64,000 nucleotides of DNA from Sphingopyxis sp. DBS4 (GTDB lineage Bacteria > Pseudomonadota > Alphaproteobacteria > Sphingomonadales > Sphingomonadaceae): contig NZ_CP102384.1 in NCBI RefSeq assembly GCF_024628865.1, forward strand, positions 817,001 to 881,000, in the 5' to 3' direction. Position numbers and translations under genes: made by a program. Shown here piece after piece: positions 45,136 to 54,350 of this stretch (position 1 is its first letter; each line of letters begins with the position of its first letter). Below the pieces are notes generated by a model that searched no databases, was not told the origin of the DNA, and worked only from the letters and a program-made list of their open reading frames with translations.

Positions 45136-45642
45136 TCATTCCTGCCAGGGACCGATTTCGCCGACTTCGCCGATCATGCGGAAACGCACGTCGTCATCGA
45201 CCCACGCGACCTCCCACATCGGTGCCGGCCGCGCCCATTCGCCGATCACGAACAGCGGCAGCTTGTTCGCGGCGACGAAGGCGAGGTCGTCGGCCGTGGG
45301 GCCCGGGACGACGGTTTCGGATTTCTGGTGCAGCCGCACGACGGCGAGCGTGCCATCGGGCGGCGCGGGCAGCGACTGGCGCGCGGGAAAGCCGAGGCTC
45401 GCGGCGACGACGGGATAGCCCTTGCCGTCGCGGCCGAGCAGCAGCAGCTTGTCGGCGGTGGCATAGGGGCCGCCGACCGGTCGCCCCGCGACCTTGCGCC
45501 CCGCGACCGCGGCATATTCGCGAATGTCGCTGTCGGCGATCGTGGGCGGCGCGGCCTCGCTTTCGGCTGCGGGGGCGGGTGATGGCGGCGCGGTACCCGG
45601 ATCGCCGATGACCGCCGCGGCGAACAGCAGCACCCCGATCAA
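45136..45642 (-). CDS. Hypothetical exported protein
   Basis: A 168-residue protein with a short hydrophobic N-terminus (MIGVLLFAAAVIGDPG), probably a cleaved signal, then a Pro/Ala-rich linker and a mixed domain with ADKLLLLGRDGKGYPVVAASLGFPARQ. I do not recognise a family. Its start overlaps the polA stop by 4 nt, so it is translated from the polA message or a promoter inside polA. High-GC codon use matches the neighbours. Confidence 0.65.
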   Translation of the reverse strand: MIGVLLFAAAVIGDPGTAPPSPAPAAESEAAPPTIADSDIREYAAVAGRKVAGRPVGGPYATADKLLLLGRDGKGYPVVAASLGFPARQSLPAPPDGTLAVVRLHQKSETVVPGPTADDLAFVAANKLPLFVIGEWARPAPMWEVAWVDDDVRFRMIGEVGEIGPWQE

Positions 45643-48452
45643 TGCGCGTCGCCCCAGCTTTTGCCGATGCCGACCTCGACATCGAGCGGCACCGACAGCG
45701 CCAGCACCGGCTCGGCCGCCCCCGACATCACACGGCGGATGACCTCGCCCGCGGCTTCGGCCTTGTCCTCGGGCGCCTCGAAGACGAGTTCGTCGTGGAC
45801 CTGGAGCAGCATCTTCACGTCGCCAAGCCTCGCATCGTCGAGCGCTTTCGGCATCCGCGCCATCGCGCGCTTGATCAGGTCGGCGCTGGTACCCTGAATC
45901 GGCGCGTTGATCGCGGCGCGCTCGCTACCCGCGCGTTCGTTCTGGTTCGCGGCCTTGATGCGCGGAAACCAGGTCTTCCGGCCGAACAAAGTCTCAGTAT
46001 ACCCACGCGCGCGCGCGGTTTCGAGCGTGTCGGTGATATAGTCGCTGATGCCGGGAAAGCGCTCGAAATAGCGGCTGATCAACGCCTGCGCCTCATCGGG
46101 CGTCACTTCGAGCCGGTTCGCGAGACCCCAGCGCGAGATGCCGTAGAGGATCGCGAAGTTGATCGTCTTCGCCTTGCCGCGCGTGTCGCGGTTGACCTCC
46201 CCGAACAGTTCGATCGCGGTCGCGGCGTGAATATCCTGGCCCTGCGCGAAGGCCTGCTTGAGTTCGGGCACGTCGGCCATATGCGCCGCGAGGCGGAGTT
46301 CGATCTGGCTATAGTCGGCGGCCAGCAGCACATGGCCCGGCGCGGCGATGAAGGCGTCGCGAATCTGGCGGCCGACCTCGGTGCGGATCGGGATGTTCTG
46401 CAGATTGGGGTCGGTCGACGACAGCCGCCCGGTCTGCGCGCCGACGAGGCTGTAGCTGGTGTGGACGCGGCCGGTCTTCGCGTTGATCTGCCCTTGCAGC
46501 GCATCGGTATAGGTCGATTTGAGCTTCGCGAGCTGGCGCCACTCCAAAATCTTGCGCGCGATCGGCACGCCGTCGCGTTCCAGACGTTCTAGCTCGTTCT
46601 GGTCGGTCGACCAGTCGCCCGACTTGCCCTTGCGCCCGCCCTTCAGCCCCAGCTTGTCGAAGAGGATTTCGCCGAGCTGCTTGGGGCTGCCGATCGCGAA
46701 GGGCTGCCCCGCGAGTTCGTGGATTTCGCCCTCCATGCGCAGCATGTCGTTCGCGAACTCGCCCGACAGGCGCGCCAGATAGTCGCGGTTCACCATGATC
46801 CCCGCGCGTTCCATCCCTTCGACGACGGCGGCGAGCGGGCGGTCGACCATCTCGTAGATGCGCGTCCCGCCCTCGATCGGCAGGCGGAGCTTGAGCAATT
46901 TCCACAGGCGCCACGCGACCTCGGCATCCTCCGCCGCATAATGGGTCGCGCGGTCGAGCGGCACTTCGGCGAAGCTGATCTGCGACTTGCCGGTCCCGCA
47001 CATCTCCTTGAAGGTCAGGCAGATGTGATCGAGGTGGAGCTTCGCCAACTCGTCGAGTCCGTGTCCGTGCTTGCCCGCGTCGAGCGCGAAGCTCATCACC
47101 ATCGTGTCGTCATAGGGCGCGATGGTGACCCCGTGCTGCGCGAGGACGCCGATGTCATATTTGAGATTGTGCCCGACCTTGAGCACCGCCTCGTCGGCGA
47201 ACAGCGCGCGCAGGCGCCCGAGCGCGTCCTGCATCGGAATCTGTTCGGGCTTTTCGGCGAACATGTCGGTGCCGCCATGGCCGAGCGGGATGTAGCACGC
47301 CCGGCCGGGACCGGTCGACAGGCTGACCCCGACAAGATCGCCGGTGACGCTGTCGAGGCTCGCGGTCTCGGTATCGACCGCGACGACATGCGCGGCGCGC
47401 GCGGCCTCGATCCAGTGGTCGAGCGCCTCGATCGTCGTCACCGTCTCGTACAAGGTGCGATCGATCGCGGGCCATGCCGGGAGAGTCGGCGTCGAGGGAG
47501 CGGCGGACGCCGCAGCGGGCGCGGCGCCCGCGCGCGGCAGCGTCGGCGGGCCGCTCGGCGCGACGCCATTGTCGAGCTTCGCCGACAGCGAGCGAAAGCC
47601 GTGCTCGTCGAGGAACAGCTTGAGCGGCCCCGGCGGGATCGCGCCGAGCTTGAGGTCATCGAGCGGGTCGGGGAGGGGGCAGTCGCGCTTGAGGTCGACG
47701 AGGATGCGCGACAGTTCGGCCATGCCGCGATGCTCGATCAGATTGTCGCGCAGTTTGCTGGCCTTCATCGTCTCGGCGCCGTCGAGCGCGGCAGTGAGAT
47801 TTCCATATTCCTGAATGAGCTTGGTCGCCGTCTTGGGACCGACCCCGCGCACACCGGGGACGTTATCGACGCTGTCGCCCATCAGCGCGAGCACGTCGCC
47901 GACGAGGTCGGGGGTGACCCCGAATTTCTCGTTTACCGCTTCCATGCCCAGCCGGACGTTTTTCATCGTGTCGAGCATGTCGACATGCGGCGAGCCGTCC
48001 GTGGGTTCGCGGATGAGCTGCATCAGATCCTTGTCGGACGAGACGATGGTGACGTCCCAGCCCTCGCGCACCGCGGCCTCGGCATAAGAAGCGATCAGGT
48101 CGTCGGCCTCATACCCCGCCATCTCGATGCACGGCAGCGAGAAAGCGCGCGTCGCGTCGCGGATCAGCGGGAATTGCGGGCGCAGATCCTCGGGCGGCTC
48201 GGGGCGGTTCGCCTTATACTGGTCGTAGATGTCGTTGCGGAACGACTGGCTGCTATGGTCGAGGATGACGGCGAGATGCGTCGGCCCGTCGGCGTCGTGC
48301 AGATCCTTTGCCAGCTTCCACAGCATGGTGGTATAGCCATAGACCGCGCCGACCGGCACTCCGTTCGGGTTCGTCAGCGGCGGCAGGCGGTGATAGGCGC
48401 GGAAGATGTAGCTGGAGCCATCGACCAGATAGAGATGATTCTTCTCGGACAT
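45639..48452 (-). CDS. polA: DNA polymerase I
   Basis: A 937-residue three-domain polymerase for Okazaki fragment processing and repair. 5'-3' exonuclease: residues 1-290 (LYLVDGSSYIFRAYH, MAGYEADDLIASYA, GDSVDNVPGV). 3'-5' proofreading domain: about 340-525, with catalytic acids intact in AVDTETASLD, HNLKYDIGVL and YAAEDAEVAW. Polymerase: 550-937, with ADYSQIELRLAAHM, RGKAKTINFAILYG and LQVHDELVFEAP. Length is normal. A small hypothetical gene overlaps its end. Confidence 0.97.
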   Translation of the reverse strand: MSEKNHLYLVDGSSYIFRAYHRLPPLTNPNGVPVGAVYGYTTMLWKLAKDLHDADGPTHLAVILDHSSQSFRNDIYDQYKANRPEPPEDLRPQFPLIRDATRAFSLPCIEMAGYEADDLIASYAEAAVREGWDVTIVSSDKDLMQLIREPTDGSPHVDMLDTMKNVRLGMEAVNEKFGVTPDLVGDVLALMGDSVDNVPGVRGVGPKTATKLIQEYGNLTAALDGAETMKASKLRDNLIEHRGMAELSRILVDLKRDCPLPDPLDDLKLGAIPPGPLKLFLDEHGFRSLSAKLDNGVAPSGPPTLPRAGAAPAAASAAPSTPTLPAWPAIDRTLYETVTTIEALDHWIEAARAAHVVAVDTETASLDSVTGDLVGVSLSTGPGRACYIPLGHGGTDMFAEKPEQIPMQDALGRLRALFADEAVLKVGHNLKYDIGVLAQHGVTIAPYDDTMVMSFALDAGKHGHGLDELAKLHLDHICLTFKEMCGTGKSQISFAEVPLDRATHYAAEDAEVAWRLWKLLKLRLPIEGGTRIYEMVDRPLAAVVEGMERAGIMVNRDYLARLSGEFANDMLRMEGEIHELAGQPFAIGSPKQLGEILFDKLGLKGGRKGKSGDWSTDQNELERLERDGVPIARKILEWRQLAKLKSTYTDALQGQINAKTGRVHTSYSLVGAQTGRLSSTDPNLQNIPIRTEVGRQIRDAFIAAPGHVLLAADYSQIELRLAAHMADVPELKQAFAQGQDIHAATAIELFGEVNRDTRGKAKTINFAILYGISRWGLANRLEVTPDEAQALISRYFERFPGISDYITDTLETARARGYTETLFGRKTWFPRIKAANQNERAGSERAAINAPIQGTSADLIKRAMARMPKALDDARLGDVKMLLQVHDELVFEAPEDKAEAAGEVIRRVMSGAAEPVLALSVPLDVEVGIGKSWGDAH

Positions 48453-48539
48453 GGCGCGGGGTGTAGCAGGGGGATGCGGGGCGGCCTAGCTATGTCCGTG
48501 CGAGGCGTTGCAGTTGCTTTGAGGTGGAGAGCGGACATC

Positions 48540-48634
48540 CTTATCTTCGTCATTCCCGCGAAAGCGGGAACCCAGAGTGGGGTCAGCCGACGCACGCTCT
48601 GGGTTCCCGCTTTCGCGGGAATGACGAAGATAAG
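48540..48634. repeat. Intergenic palindrome, 38-bp perfect arms
   Basis: Arms 48540-48577 and 48597-48634 are perfect inverses containing cattcccgcgaaagcgggaa. The right part is the same repeat as 7248-7295. Confidence 0.88.
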
Positions 48635-48660
48635 AGATGCTACGCGCGACTTTCAGACTC

Positions 48661-48738
48661 TCGTCATCCCGGACTTGATCCGGGATCCATTCTCTCAGCG
48701 CCGGTTGAATGGATCCCGGATCAAGTCCGGGATGACGA
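48661..48738. repeat. Intergenic palindrome, 31-bp perfect arms
   Basis: Arms 48661-48691 and 48708-48738 are perfect inverses containing atcccggacttgatccggga. Related to the palindrome at 1030-1103. Lies downstream of purT on the reverse strand. Confidence 0.88.
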
Positions 48739-48787
48739 TGTAAGGTAGGTCGGTTTCCGGTCGAAAACGCCGATCGGTGCGGCGGGT

Positions 48788-49969
48788 TTATTCCCGGTAG
48801 CCGATCTTCAGTTTTCCTGCCGCTGCCGCCGCAATCGCGCGCGCCTCGTCGGTCGTGCCGCTTTCGACGCGGGCGAGCGCGATTCCCATGCGGCGATACG
48901 AGCGCGTCACCGGCTTGCCGAAAATGCGGACATCGACATGGGTGTTCGCGTCCGGCGGAACCAGCGCCTCGGTGAGGCCGGTGATGGTGAAGTCCGCCGC
49001 GTCGCGGTCGGCGAGCAGGACCGCATTGGCGCTCGCATGCGGTACCGTGACGGCGGGAATCGGCAGCCCGAGAATCGCGCGGGCGTGGAGGTCGAATTCG
49101 GACAGCGATTGCGACACCAGCGTCACCATCCCGGTATCGTGCGGACGCGGGCTGAGTTCGGAGAAAATGACCGCGTCGCCCTTCACGAAAAATTCAACCC
49201 CGAAGATGCCGTGGCCGCCCAGCGCGTCGACGACTTTGGCGGCCATTTGCTGCGCGGCGGCGAGCGCGGCAGCGGACATCGCCGCGGGCTGCCAGCTTTC
49301 GCGATAATCGCCGCGGTCCTGCCGATGGCCGATCGGCGGGCAGAAGCTGACGCCGTCCTTGTGCCGTATCGTGAGCAAAGTGATCTCATAATCGAAATCG
49401 ACGAACGCCTCGGCGATCACGCGCAGCCGGTCGCCGCGCATCCCGGCGGCGGCATAGTCCCACGCGGCGTTGATGCCCGCGGCGTCCTTCACCGTGCTCT
49501 GGCCCTTGCCCGATGAGGACATGACCGGCTTGACGACGAGCGGAAAGCCGACGCGCACCGCTGCGGCGGCGAGTTCCTCGCGGCTCGTCGCATATTCGAA
49601 GGTCGAGGTTTTCAGCGCCAGTTCGCTCGCGGCAAGGTTGCGGATCGCATCGCGGTTCATCGTGAGCCGCGCGGCACGGGCCGAGGGGACGATATGGAAA
49701 CCCTCGGCCTCGAGCTCGGCGAGCACCTCGGTGCGGATCGCCTCGATCTCGGGCACCACATGATCGGGGCGGTGCTTTTCGATCACGGTGCGCAGCGCGT
49801 CACCGTCGAGCATCGGGAAGACCTCGCGCTCGTCGGCGACCTGCATCGCCGGCGCGCCGTCATAGCTGTCGCAGGCGACGACATGGCAGCCGAGCCGCTT
49901 TGCCGAAATGGTGAATTCGCGGCCAAGCTCGCCCGAGCCGAGGAGCAGGATTTTGGCGGTGGGGGTCAT
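48788..49969 (-). CDS. purT: Formate-dependent phosphoribosylglycinamide formyltransferase
   Basis: A 393-residue ATP-grasp enzyme that makes formyl-GAR from formate, an alternative to PurN. Features are the pre-ATP-grasp start ILLLGSGELGREF, PEIEAIRTEVL, KPVMSSSGKGQS in the ATP-binding loop and ELSPRPHDTGMVTL at the metal site. The ATG at 49969 gives the homologous N-terminus MTPTAKILLLG. Single gene; separated by palindromes from polA and divergent from ogt. Its presence together with purN gives two routes for this step. Confidence 0.96.
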   Translation of the reverse strand: MTPTAKILLLGSGELGREFTISAKRLGCHVVACDSYDGAPAMQVADEREVFPMLDGDALRTVIEKHRPDHVVPEIEAIRTEVLAELEAEGFHIVPSARAARLTMNRDAIRNLAASELALKTSTFEYATSREELAAAAVRVGFPLVVKPVMSSSGKGQSTVKDAAGINAAWDYAAAGMRGDRLRVIAEAFVDFDYEITLLTIRHKDGVSFCPPIGHRQDRGDYRESWQPAAMSAAALAAAQQMAAKVVDALGGHGIFGVEFFVKGDAVIFSELSPRPHDTGMVTLVSQSLSEFDLHARAILGLPIPAVTVPHASANAVLLADRDAADFTITGLTEALVPPDANTHVDVRIFGKPVTRSYRRMGIALARVESGTTDEARAIAAAAAGKLKIGYRE

Positions 49970-50079
49970 GGCTGTCTTTCCGTCGAGGTTGGGCGCAAGA
50001 TTCGGGACGCGTCGCCGCGTCGCCCCTGCCATAGGAAGCTCATCGCCAAAGCGCGACAGCGAATGACAGGATCGAATCT

Positions 50080-50556
50080 ATGACGCATGCTTTCAAAACC
50101 ATCTGGTCGCCGGTCGGCGAACTGACCCTCGTCGCCGACGCCAAGGGGCTCGCCGCGATCCTCTGGGAGAAGGACCGGCCGGGCCGCGTCCAGCTGGGGC
50201 CGCTGACCGAGGATGCCGAGCATCCGGTGCTCGTCGAAACCGAACGCCAGCTCGGCGAATATTTTGCCGGCAAGCGCCGGACGTTCGACGTGCCGCTCTC
50301 CTTTTCGGGAAGCGATTTTCAGAAACGCGTGTGGAGCGCGCTGCTCACCATCCCGTTCGGCGAGACGCGCAGCTATGGCGAGATCGCGCAGCAGGTCGGC
50401 AGGCCGACCGCCTCGCGCGCGGTCGGCGCCGCCAACGGCCGCAATCCCATTTCGATCATTGCGCCCTGCCACCGCGTCGTCGGATCGACGGGCAAGCTGA
50501 CCGGCTTCGCCGGCGGGCTCGACGCGAAGAAATATCTGCTCGAACTTGAGCAATAG
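50080..50556 (+). CDS. ogt: Methylated-DNA-[protein]-cysteine S-methyltransferase
   Basis: A 158-residue DNA repair protein that takes alkyl groups from O6-alkylguanine onto its own cysteine, acting once. The acceptor Cys130 is in IIAPCHRVVGS; the helix-turn-helix segment FGETRSYGEIAQQVGRPTASRAVG and arginine finger region AANGRNPIS are present. No Ada N-terminal domain, so it is the Ogt type. Confidence 0.95.
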   Translation: MTHAFKTIWSPVGELTLVADAKGLAAILWEKDRPGRVQLGPLTEDAEHPVLVETERQLGEYFAGKRRTFDVPLSFSGSDFQKRVWSALLTIPFGETRSYGEIAQQVGRPTASRAVGAANGRNPISIIAPCHRVVGSTGKLTGFAGGLDAKKYLLELEQ

Positions 50557-50571
50557 GCCGCGCGCGACTGC

Positions 50572-51054
50572 TTATTGCGGCCAGCGATCGGTGTCGCGAT
50601 CGGGATGCTGGTGGTTGCTCGCCCTGATCGCCCCGACATAGGCGGCCATCGTCTCTTCGGTCGTGCCTTCAGCCTTCAGCGGCAGATCCTCGAAAACGGG
50701 GAGCCGGGCTTCGAGGCCGAACTGGACCTTGGGCTGAAACCGCTCGGGCTCGTCGAACGATCCGGTCGTGAGGTTGATATGCCTGCTCTCGTGATAGTCG
50801 TAGGTGAGCGGCGTTCCGCAGTCGCGGCAGAAACCGCGCGCGGCCTTGTCCGAACTGGCAAAGGTTGCCGGCTGCCCGCGTGTCCAGGCGATCGCATCGC
50901 GCGGGACGCCGATCAGCGCGATGAAAAAATTGCCCGCTGCCTTCTGGCACATGCGGCAATGGCAGATATGCGATGTGTCGAGCACCGCTGTGATGTGCCA
51001 GCGCACCGCGCCGCACTGGCAGCCGCCCGAGGCTTCGGTTTCGATCCTGTCCAT
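50572..51054 (-). CDS. GFA family protein (zinc-dependent, glutathione-formaldehyde activating enzyme-like)
   Basis: A 160-residue protein with the GFA zinc fold. Zinc ligands appear as GGCQCGAVRW, CHCRMCQKAAGNFF and FCRDCGTPL, the standard pattern. Family members are annotated from Gfa, which promotes condensation of formaldehyde and glutathione; the actual role of most members is unknown. The C-terminus DRDTDRWPQ ends the protein. Convergent with ogt and divergent from the SnoaL-like gene. Confidence 0.9.
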   Translation of the reverse strand: MDRIETEASGGCQCGAVRWHITAVLDTSHICHCRMCQKAAGNFFIALIGVPRDAIAWTRGQPATFASSDKAARGFCRDCGTPLTYDYHESRHINLTTGSFDEPERFQPKVQFGLEARLPVFEDLPLKAEGTTEETMAAYVGAIRASNHQHPDRDTDRWPQ

Positions 51055-51144
51055 GACTGCGACTCGCTTGTCGATTTCGCCGGGAAGACAGGATAGGACA
51101 ATGGGCGTTGCGCCGTCGAGCCGCTCGGCCGTCCGGAGGGTCAT

Positions 51145-51567
51145 ATGGTTCAGGAAGAAGGACCGGCGAGTATCGCCGCGCGATTTGCGGACGCATGGAA
51201 CCGGCACGACATGGCGGCGTTCGCCGCGCTGTTCCATGTGGACGCGAGCTTCGTGAATCGCTTCGGCACCTACTGGCGCGGGGTGGAACAGATCGTCGCG
51301 GGCCATGCCCCGATCCACGAGACGATCTACAGCGATTCGACGCTGACCAACGAGGTCGCCGACGTCGATCCGATTTCGGACGATGCCGCGATCCTGCACA
51401 TATGGTCGCGGCTGAGCGCGGGCGCGGCGCATCCGGTGGGGCCGCATCGGGTCGACACGATGATTCTTGCGGTCGTGACCCGGCGCGATGGCGCATGGAA
51501 AATCCAGGCGCTCGAGAATGTGACGCTGGTCAATCCGCGGACGGGTGAGCCGATATTGCGCGATTGA
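51145..51567 (+). CDS. SgcJ/EcaC-type SnoaL-like protein
   Basis: A 140-residue protein of the NTF2-like superfamily (SgcJ/EcaC, DUF4440-like). The pattern IAARFADAWNRHDMAAFAALFHVDASFVN followed by a C-terminal RRDGAWKIQALENV strand pair is characteristic. ggagg lies before the ATG. Such proteins form small cone-shaped dimers that bind varied small molecules; the ligand here is unknown. Confidence 0.85.
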   Translation: MVQEEGPASIAARFADAWNRHDMAAFAALFHVDASFVNRFGTYWRGVEQIVAGHAPIHETIYSDSTLTNEVADVDPISDDAAILHIWSRLSAGAAHPVGPHRVDTMILAVVTRRDGAWKIQALENVTLVNPRTGEPILRD

Positions 51568-51594
51568 GCCGCCGTTCGCTCTGCCGGCGTCTGC

Positions 51595-51987
51595 TCAGCT
51601 CTGCGGCGCTCCGAAATAGACGAAGCTCATCTTGTTGCCTTCGGGGTCGCGGGCATAGGCGCCATAGAAGTCCGGCCCATAAAGTGGGCGCGGACCGGGG
51701 TCGCCGTCGTTGGTGCCACCACAGGCCAGCGCAGCGGCATGGGCCGCGTCCACCGCCGCTTGGCTTTCGCATAGAAAACCGGGCATGATTCCGTTGCCGG
51801 GAGCCGCCGCCAATCCGTCGTTCGGCTTGCCGATCCAGACGCGCTGTTCGCTCGGCATCGCATAGCAGCAAGCCTGGTCGCCATAGTCGACCTCCAGCCG
51901 GCCGCCGAGATGCGGCATGACCGCATCATAATAGCGCCGCGACCGCGCCATGTCGTTGGTGCCGATGGTGATATAGGCGATGGACAT
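51595..51987 (-). CDS. VOC family protein
   Basis: A 130-residue vicinal-oxygen-chelate (glyoxalase/bleomycin-resistance) fold. Features are the starting IAYITIGTNDMARSRRYYDAVM and the ending YARDPEGNKMSFVY with the usual Glu metal ligand. Substrate unknown. Convergent with the SnoaL-like gene. Confidence 0.88.
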   Translation of the reverse strand: MSIAYITIGTNDMARSRRYYDAVMPHLGGRLEVDYGDQACCYAMPSEQRVWIGKPNDGLAAAPGNGIMPGFLCESQAAVDAAHAAALACGGTNDGDPGPRPLYGPDFYGAYARDPEGNKMSFVYFGAPQS

Positions 51988-52577
51988 GGATCACTCCCAC
52001 TCAATAATTCAGCGCGCTGTAACGCATTGGAAATGCGACAGAAAAATATTTAGTCTGAAATGACCGAGTAGCAGTCCGTCAAAAAATCTATGCTTATGAA
52101 AAATAAGGAGAAATTTCGCGATTCGGCCAAATCCCTATTTCGAGATATATTGGTTTGCCCGAAAACTGGGCGGAACTCTGCAATCAGGCACAAATTTGCG
52201 TGAATTTGCAACGGTTTCTTCTGCGGCGGCGCCCGTTTCCATTGATATTCGCCGTGCTTCGGGGGAGGCGCCTTTGGGTAGACATTGGGTCTCGACCGGA
52301 CGAATCAGCGCTTTGAGAATTTGTTGTACGGGCCGCGAGTGAGCCAAGCGGCCACACCCGAAAGCGGTCAATCGGTTGAGACCGGACCACGACCTCTTCA
52401 CGGCGCGCTACAGTCTATGGGATTCCGCAAAGATGCCGTTGCACCAGGGGGGTTTTCACTAACAATGGTGTGCCCGCCTTCGCGGGCAGACCACTCCCAT
52501 GCACCTCGGTGATGTCTGCTATCGGATGAAACAGAGCGTTGACACAATGATCGCCGCGCGCGATGGTCGATCCGCCG
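51988..52577. other. 590-nt gene-free region upstream of the sdaA riboswitch
   Basis: I see no convincing gene. 52000-52160 is AT-rich, unlike the surroundings. A half-palindrome 'gtgcccgccttcgcgggcag' lies at about 52470-52490. The small open frame at 52285-52512 has no family and no ribosome site. The right end contains the TTGACA that precedes the riboswitch. Confidence 0.55.
52539..52567 (+). promoter_or_regulatory. Candidate promoter of the sdaA leader
   Basis: TTGACA at 52539-52544, then a 17-nt spacer and a poor -10 (gatggt, 52562-52567). The -35 sits exactly 43 nt before the first conserved aptamer bases (gggaga), the same distance as at 58102, which supports it despite the weak -10. 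Confidence 0.45.
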
Positions 52578-52737
52578 ATGTGGGAGAGACCGGATATTTC
52601 CGGCGCCGAAGGAGCAACCGCCCCGGAAACTCTCAGGCAGAAGGACCATGCGGCAATGGAATTCTGGAAAGTGACGCTTAGTGCGTCCGCCGACGGGATA
52701 GCGATCTCAGGCAAGCAGACAGAAGGGGCGCTGATGT
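52578..52737 (+). ncRNA. Tandem glycine riboswitch upstream of sdaA
   Basis: Both aptamers of the glycine riboswitch are visible. The first (about 52582-52656) has gggagaga, gccgaaggagcaaccgccc, then ggaaactctcaggc and gaaggacc. The second (about 52664-52737) has ctggaaagtg, gtccgccgacgggatagcga, tctcaggcaa and cagacagaagggg. The linker is short, as expected for the cooperative tandem form. It lies directly upstream of the sdaA ribosome site; ccggcgaatgccgg at about 52738-52752 may form the expression-platform hairpin next to aggagagg. Glycine riboswitches usually switch expression on at high glycine. Confidence 0.92.
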
Positions 52738-52765
52738 CCGGCGAATGCCGGCAGGAGAGGCGCCG

Positions 52766-54142
52766 GTGTCCGCACAGATTCATACGACGAATGTCGCGTT
52801 CAGCATCTTTGATCTGTTCACGATCGGGATCGGGCCGTCGAGTTCCCACACGGTGGGACCTATGCGCGCAGCCGCGCAATTCGCCCGGCTCGCGATGGGC
52901 AAAGGCCACCCTGCGCGCGTCTCTTGCGAGCTGTTCGGCTCGCTTGCGCTGACCGGCAAGGGGCATGCGACGGACAGGGCAATCCTGCTTGGATTGTCCG
53001 GCCGGCTTCCGGAAGAAATCGATCCAGATCGGGTCGAAGAGATCGTTGCGGCGATAAGGGAGTGCCATTCACTTCGGCTCGCTGACTGTTGCCCGGTCGC
53101 ATTCAACGAAACAGCGGACCTCATTTTCCGGCGCGGAGAATTTCTGCCCGGACATGCGAATGCGATGCGGTTCACGGCCCGTTATGCCTTCGGTGAGGAA
53201 TTGACCCGCACCTTTTTCTCGGTCGGCGGTGGCGCGATACGCTGTGAGGGCGAGGCGGAGGCACGGTCGAACGTCGCCCTTCCTTACCCGTTCGGCTCGG
53301 CGGAGGAGCTGCTCGCAATCGGCCGGACCCACGGGCTTGCGATAGCCGACATCGTCCTCGCCAACGAGGAGGCGTGGCGCGCGCCGGTCGAGACGATTGC
53401 CTTCATCGATGCTGTGCGCGACGCCATGTTCGCCTGCATCGAGCGCGGGTGCCGCGGCGAGGGCGTATTGCCCGGCGGCCTCAACGTTCCGCGCCGCGCG
53501 CGGTCGCTGCACCATGCGCTGCTGGCCAAGGCCCCCTCGAACGACCCCACCAAGATCTTCGAATGGGTCAGTCTGTTCGCACTGAGCGTGAACGAGGAAA
53601 ATGCCGCGGGCGGCCGCGTGGTAACTGCCCCGACCAATGGCGCGGCGGGCGTGCTGCCGGCGGTCCTCAAATATTATGAATCCTTCACCCCGGGCGCTTC
53701 GCGCGAGGGAAGCCGCATCCTGCTCGCGACCGCCGCCGCCATCGGATTCCTCTACAAGATGCGCGCGTCGATCTCGGCTGCGGAAATGGGCTGTCAGGGC
53801 GAAGTGGGCGTCGCGTGCTCGATGGCGGCCGCAGGCCTCGTCGCCGCGCTCGGCGGCACCAATGAGCAGATTGAAAATGCCGCCGAAATCGGGATGGAGC
53901 ATAATCTCGGACTGACCTGCGACCCGATCGGCGGGCTCGTTCAGATTCCCTGTATCGAACGCAACACAATGGGGGCGGTCAAGGCGATAAATGCCGCGTG
54001 CCTCGCGCTTCAGGGCGACGGCCGGCACGTCGTCCCGCTCGATGCAGTCATCGAGACGATGCGCCAGACCGGCGAGGATATGCGCTCGAAATATAAGGAA
54101 ACGAGTCTTGGCGGTCTGGCCGTCAACGTCGTCGAATGCTGA
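52766..54142 (+). CDS. sdaA: L-serine ammonia-lyase
   Basis: A 458-residue single-chain iron-sulfur serine dehydratase converting L-serine to pyruvate and ammonia. The beta domain begins [25 protein letters not shown]; the alpha domain has [17 protein letters not shown] and the cluster cysteines in [23 protein letters not shown] and IPCIERN. The GTG at 52766 is chosen because aggagagg is 5 nt upstream. It is preceded by a tandem glycine riboswitch, so expression should rise with glycine, fitting removal of serine formed from glycine by serine hydroxymethyltransferase. Confidence 0.96.
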   Translation: MSAQIHTTNVAFSIFDLFTIGIGPSSSHTVGPMRAAAQFARLAMGKGHPARVSCELFGSLALTGKGHATDRAILLGLSGRLPEEIDPDRVEEIVAAIRECHSLRLADCCPVAFNETADLIFRRGEFLPGHANAMRFTARYAFGEELTRTFFSVGGGAIRCEGEAEARSNVALPYPFGSAEELLAIGRTHGLAIADIVLANEEAWRAPVETIAFIDAVRDAMFACIERGCRGEGVLPGGLNVPRRARSLHHALLAKAPSNDPTKIFEWVSLFALSVNEENAAGGRVVTAPTNGAAGVLPAVLKYYESFTPGASREGSRILLATAAAIGFLYKMRASISAAEMGCQGEVGVACSMAAAGLVAALGGTNEQIENAAEIGMEHNLGLTCDPIGGLVQIPCIERNTMGAVKAINAACLALQGDGRHVVPLDAVIETMRQTGEDMRSKYKETSLGGLAVNVVEC

Positions 54143-54302
54143 CGGGCTGGTAACATTCCCCGCCGGGTGCGGGCGCTGAGCGCCAAATGCGTGGCGAGGT
54201 GAAGAATATCATCGAAGCTTCAGCGTGTCAGGGCAATTCGACGGACAGGCCACCACCGGGGCCGCACGATCAAGGCCGCCAATTCTTGGCAGCCGCTCCG
54301 AA

Positions 54303-54336
54303 TCCATCGACGCGAACAATGGTCTGCGTCGATGGA
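54303..54336. terminator. Hairpin between convergent sdaA and the TonB receptor gene
   Basis: Stem tccatcgacgc (54303-54313) with gcgtcgatgga (54326-54336), loop 12 nt, between two convergent genes. No T-run follows, so a termination role is tentative. The rest of 54143-54350 shows no gene. Confidence 0.45.
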
Positions 54337-54350
54337 AGGAGGGCCGGACC

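Larger units (their letters stand above)
48453..48787. other. Intergenic region polA-purT with two palindromes
   Basis: No gene is visible in these 335 nt. They hold the polA promoter side (48453-48539) and two long palindromes listed separately (48540-48634 and 48661-48738). Confidence 0.7.

Noticed and set aside
52285..52512. 75-codon open frame upstream of the sdaA riboswitch
   Set aside because: No ribosome site, no recognisable domain, and it runs into a palindromic repeat.
54303..54336. Strong intrinsic terminator after sdaA
   Set aside because: The hairpin is real but lacks a T-run on either strand, so it is listed only with low confidence.
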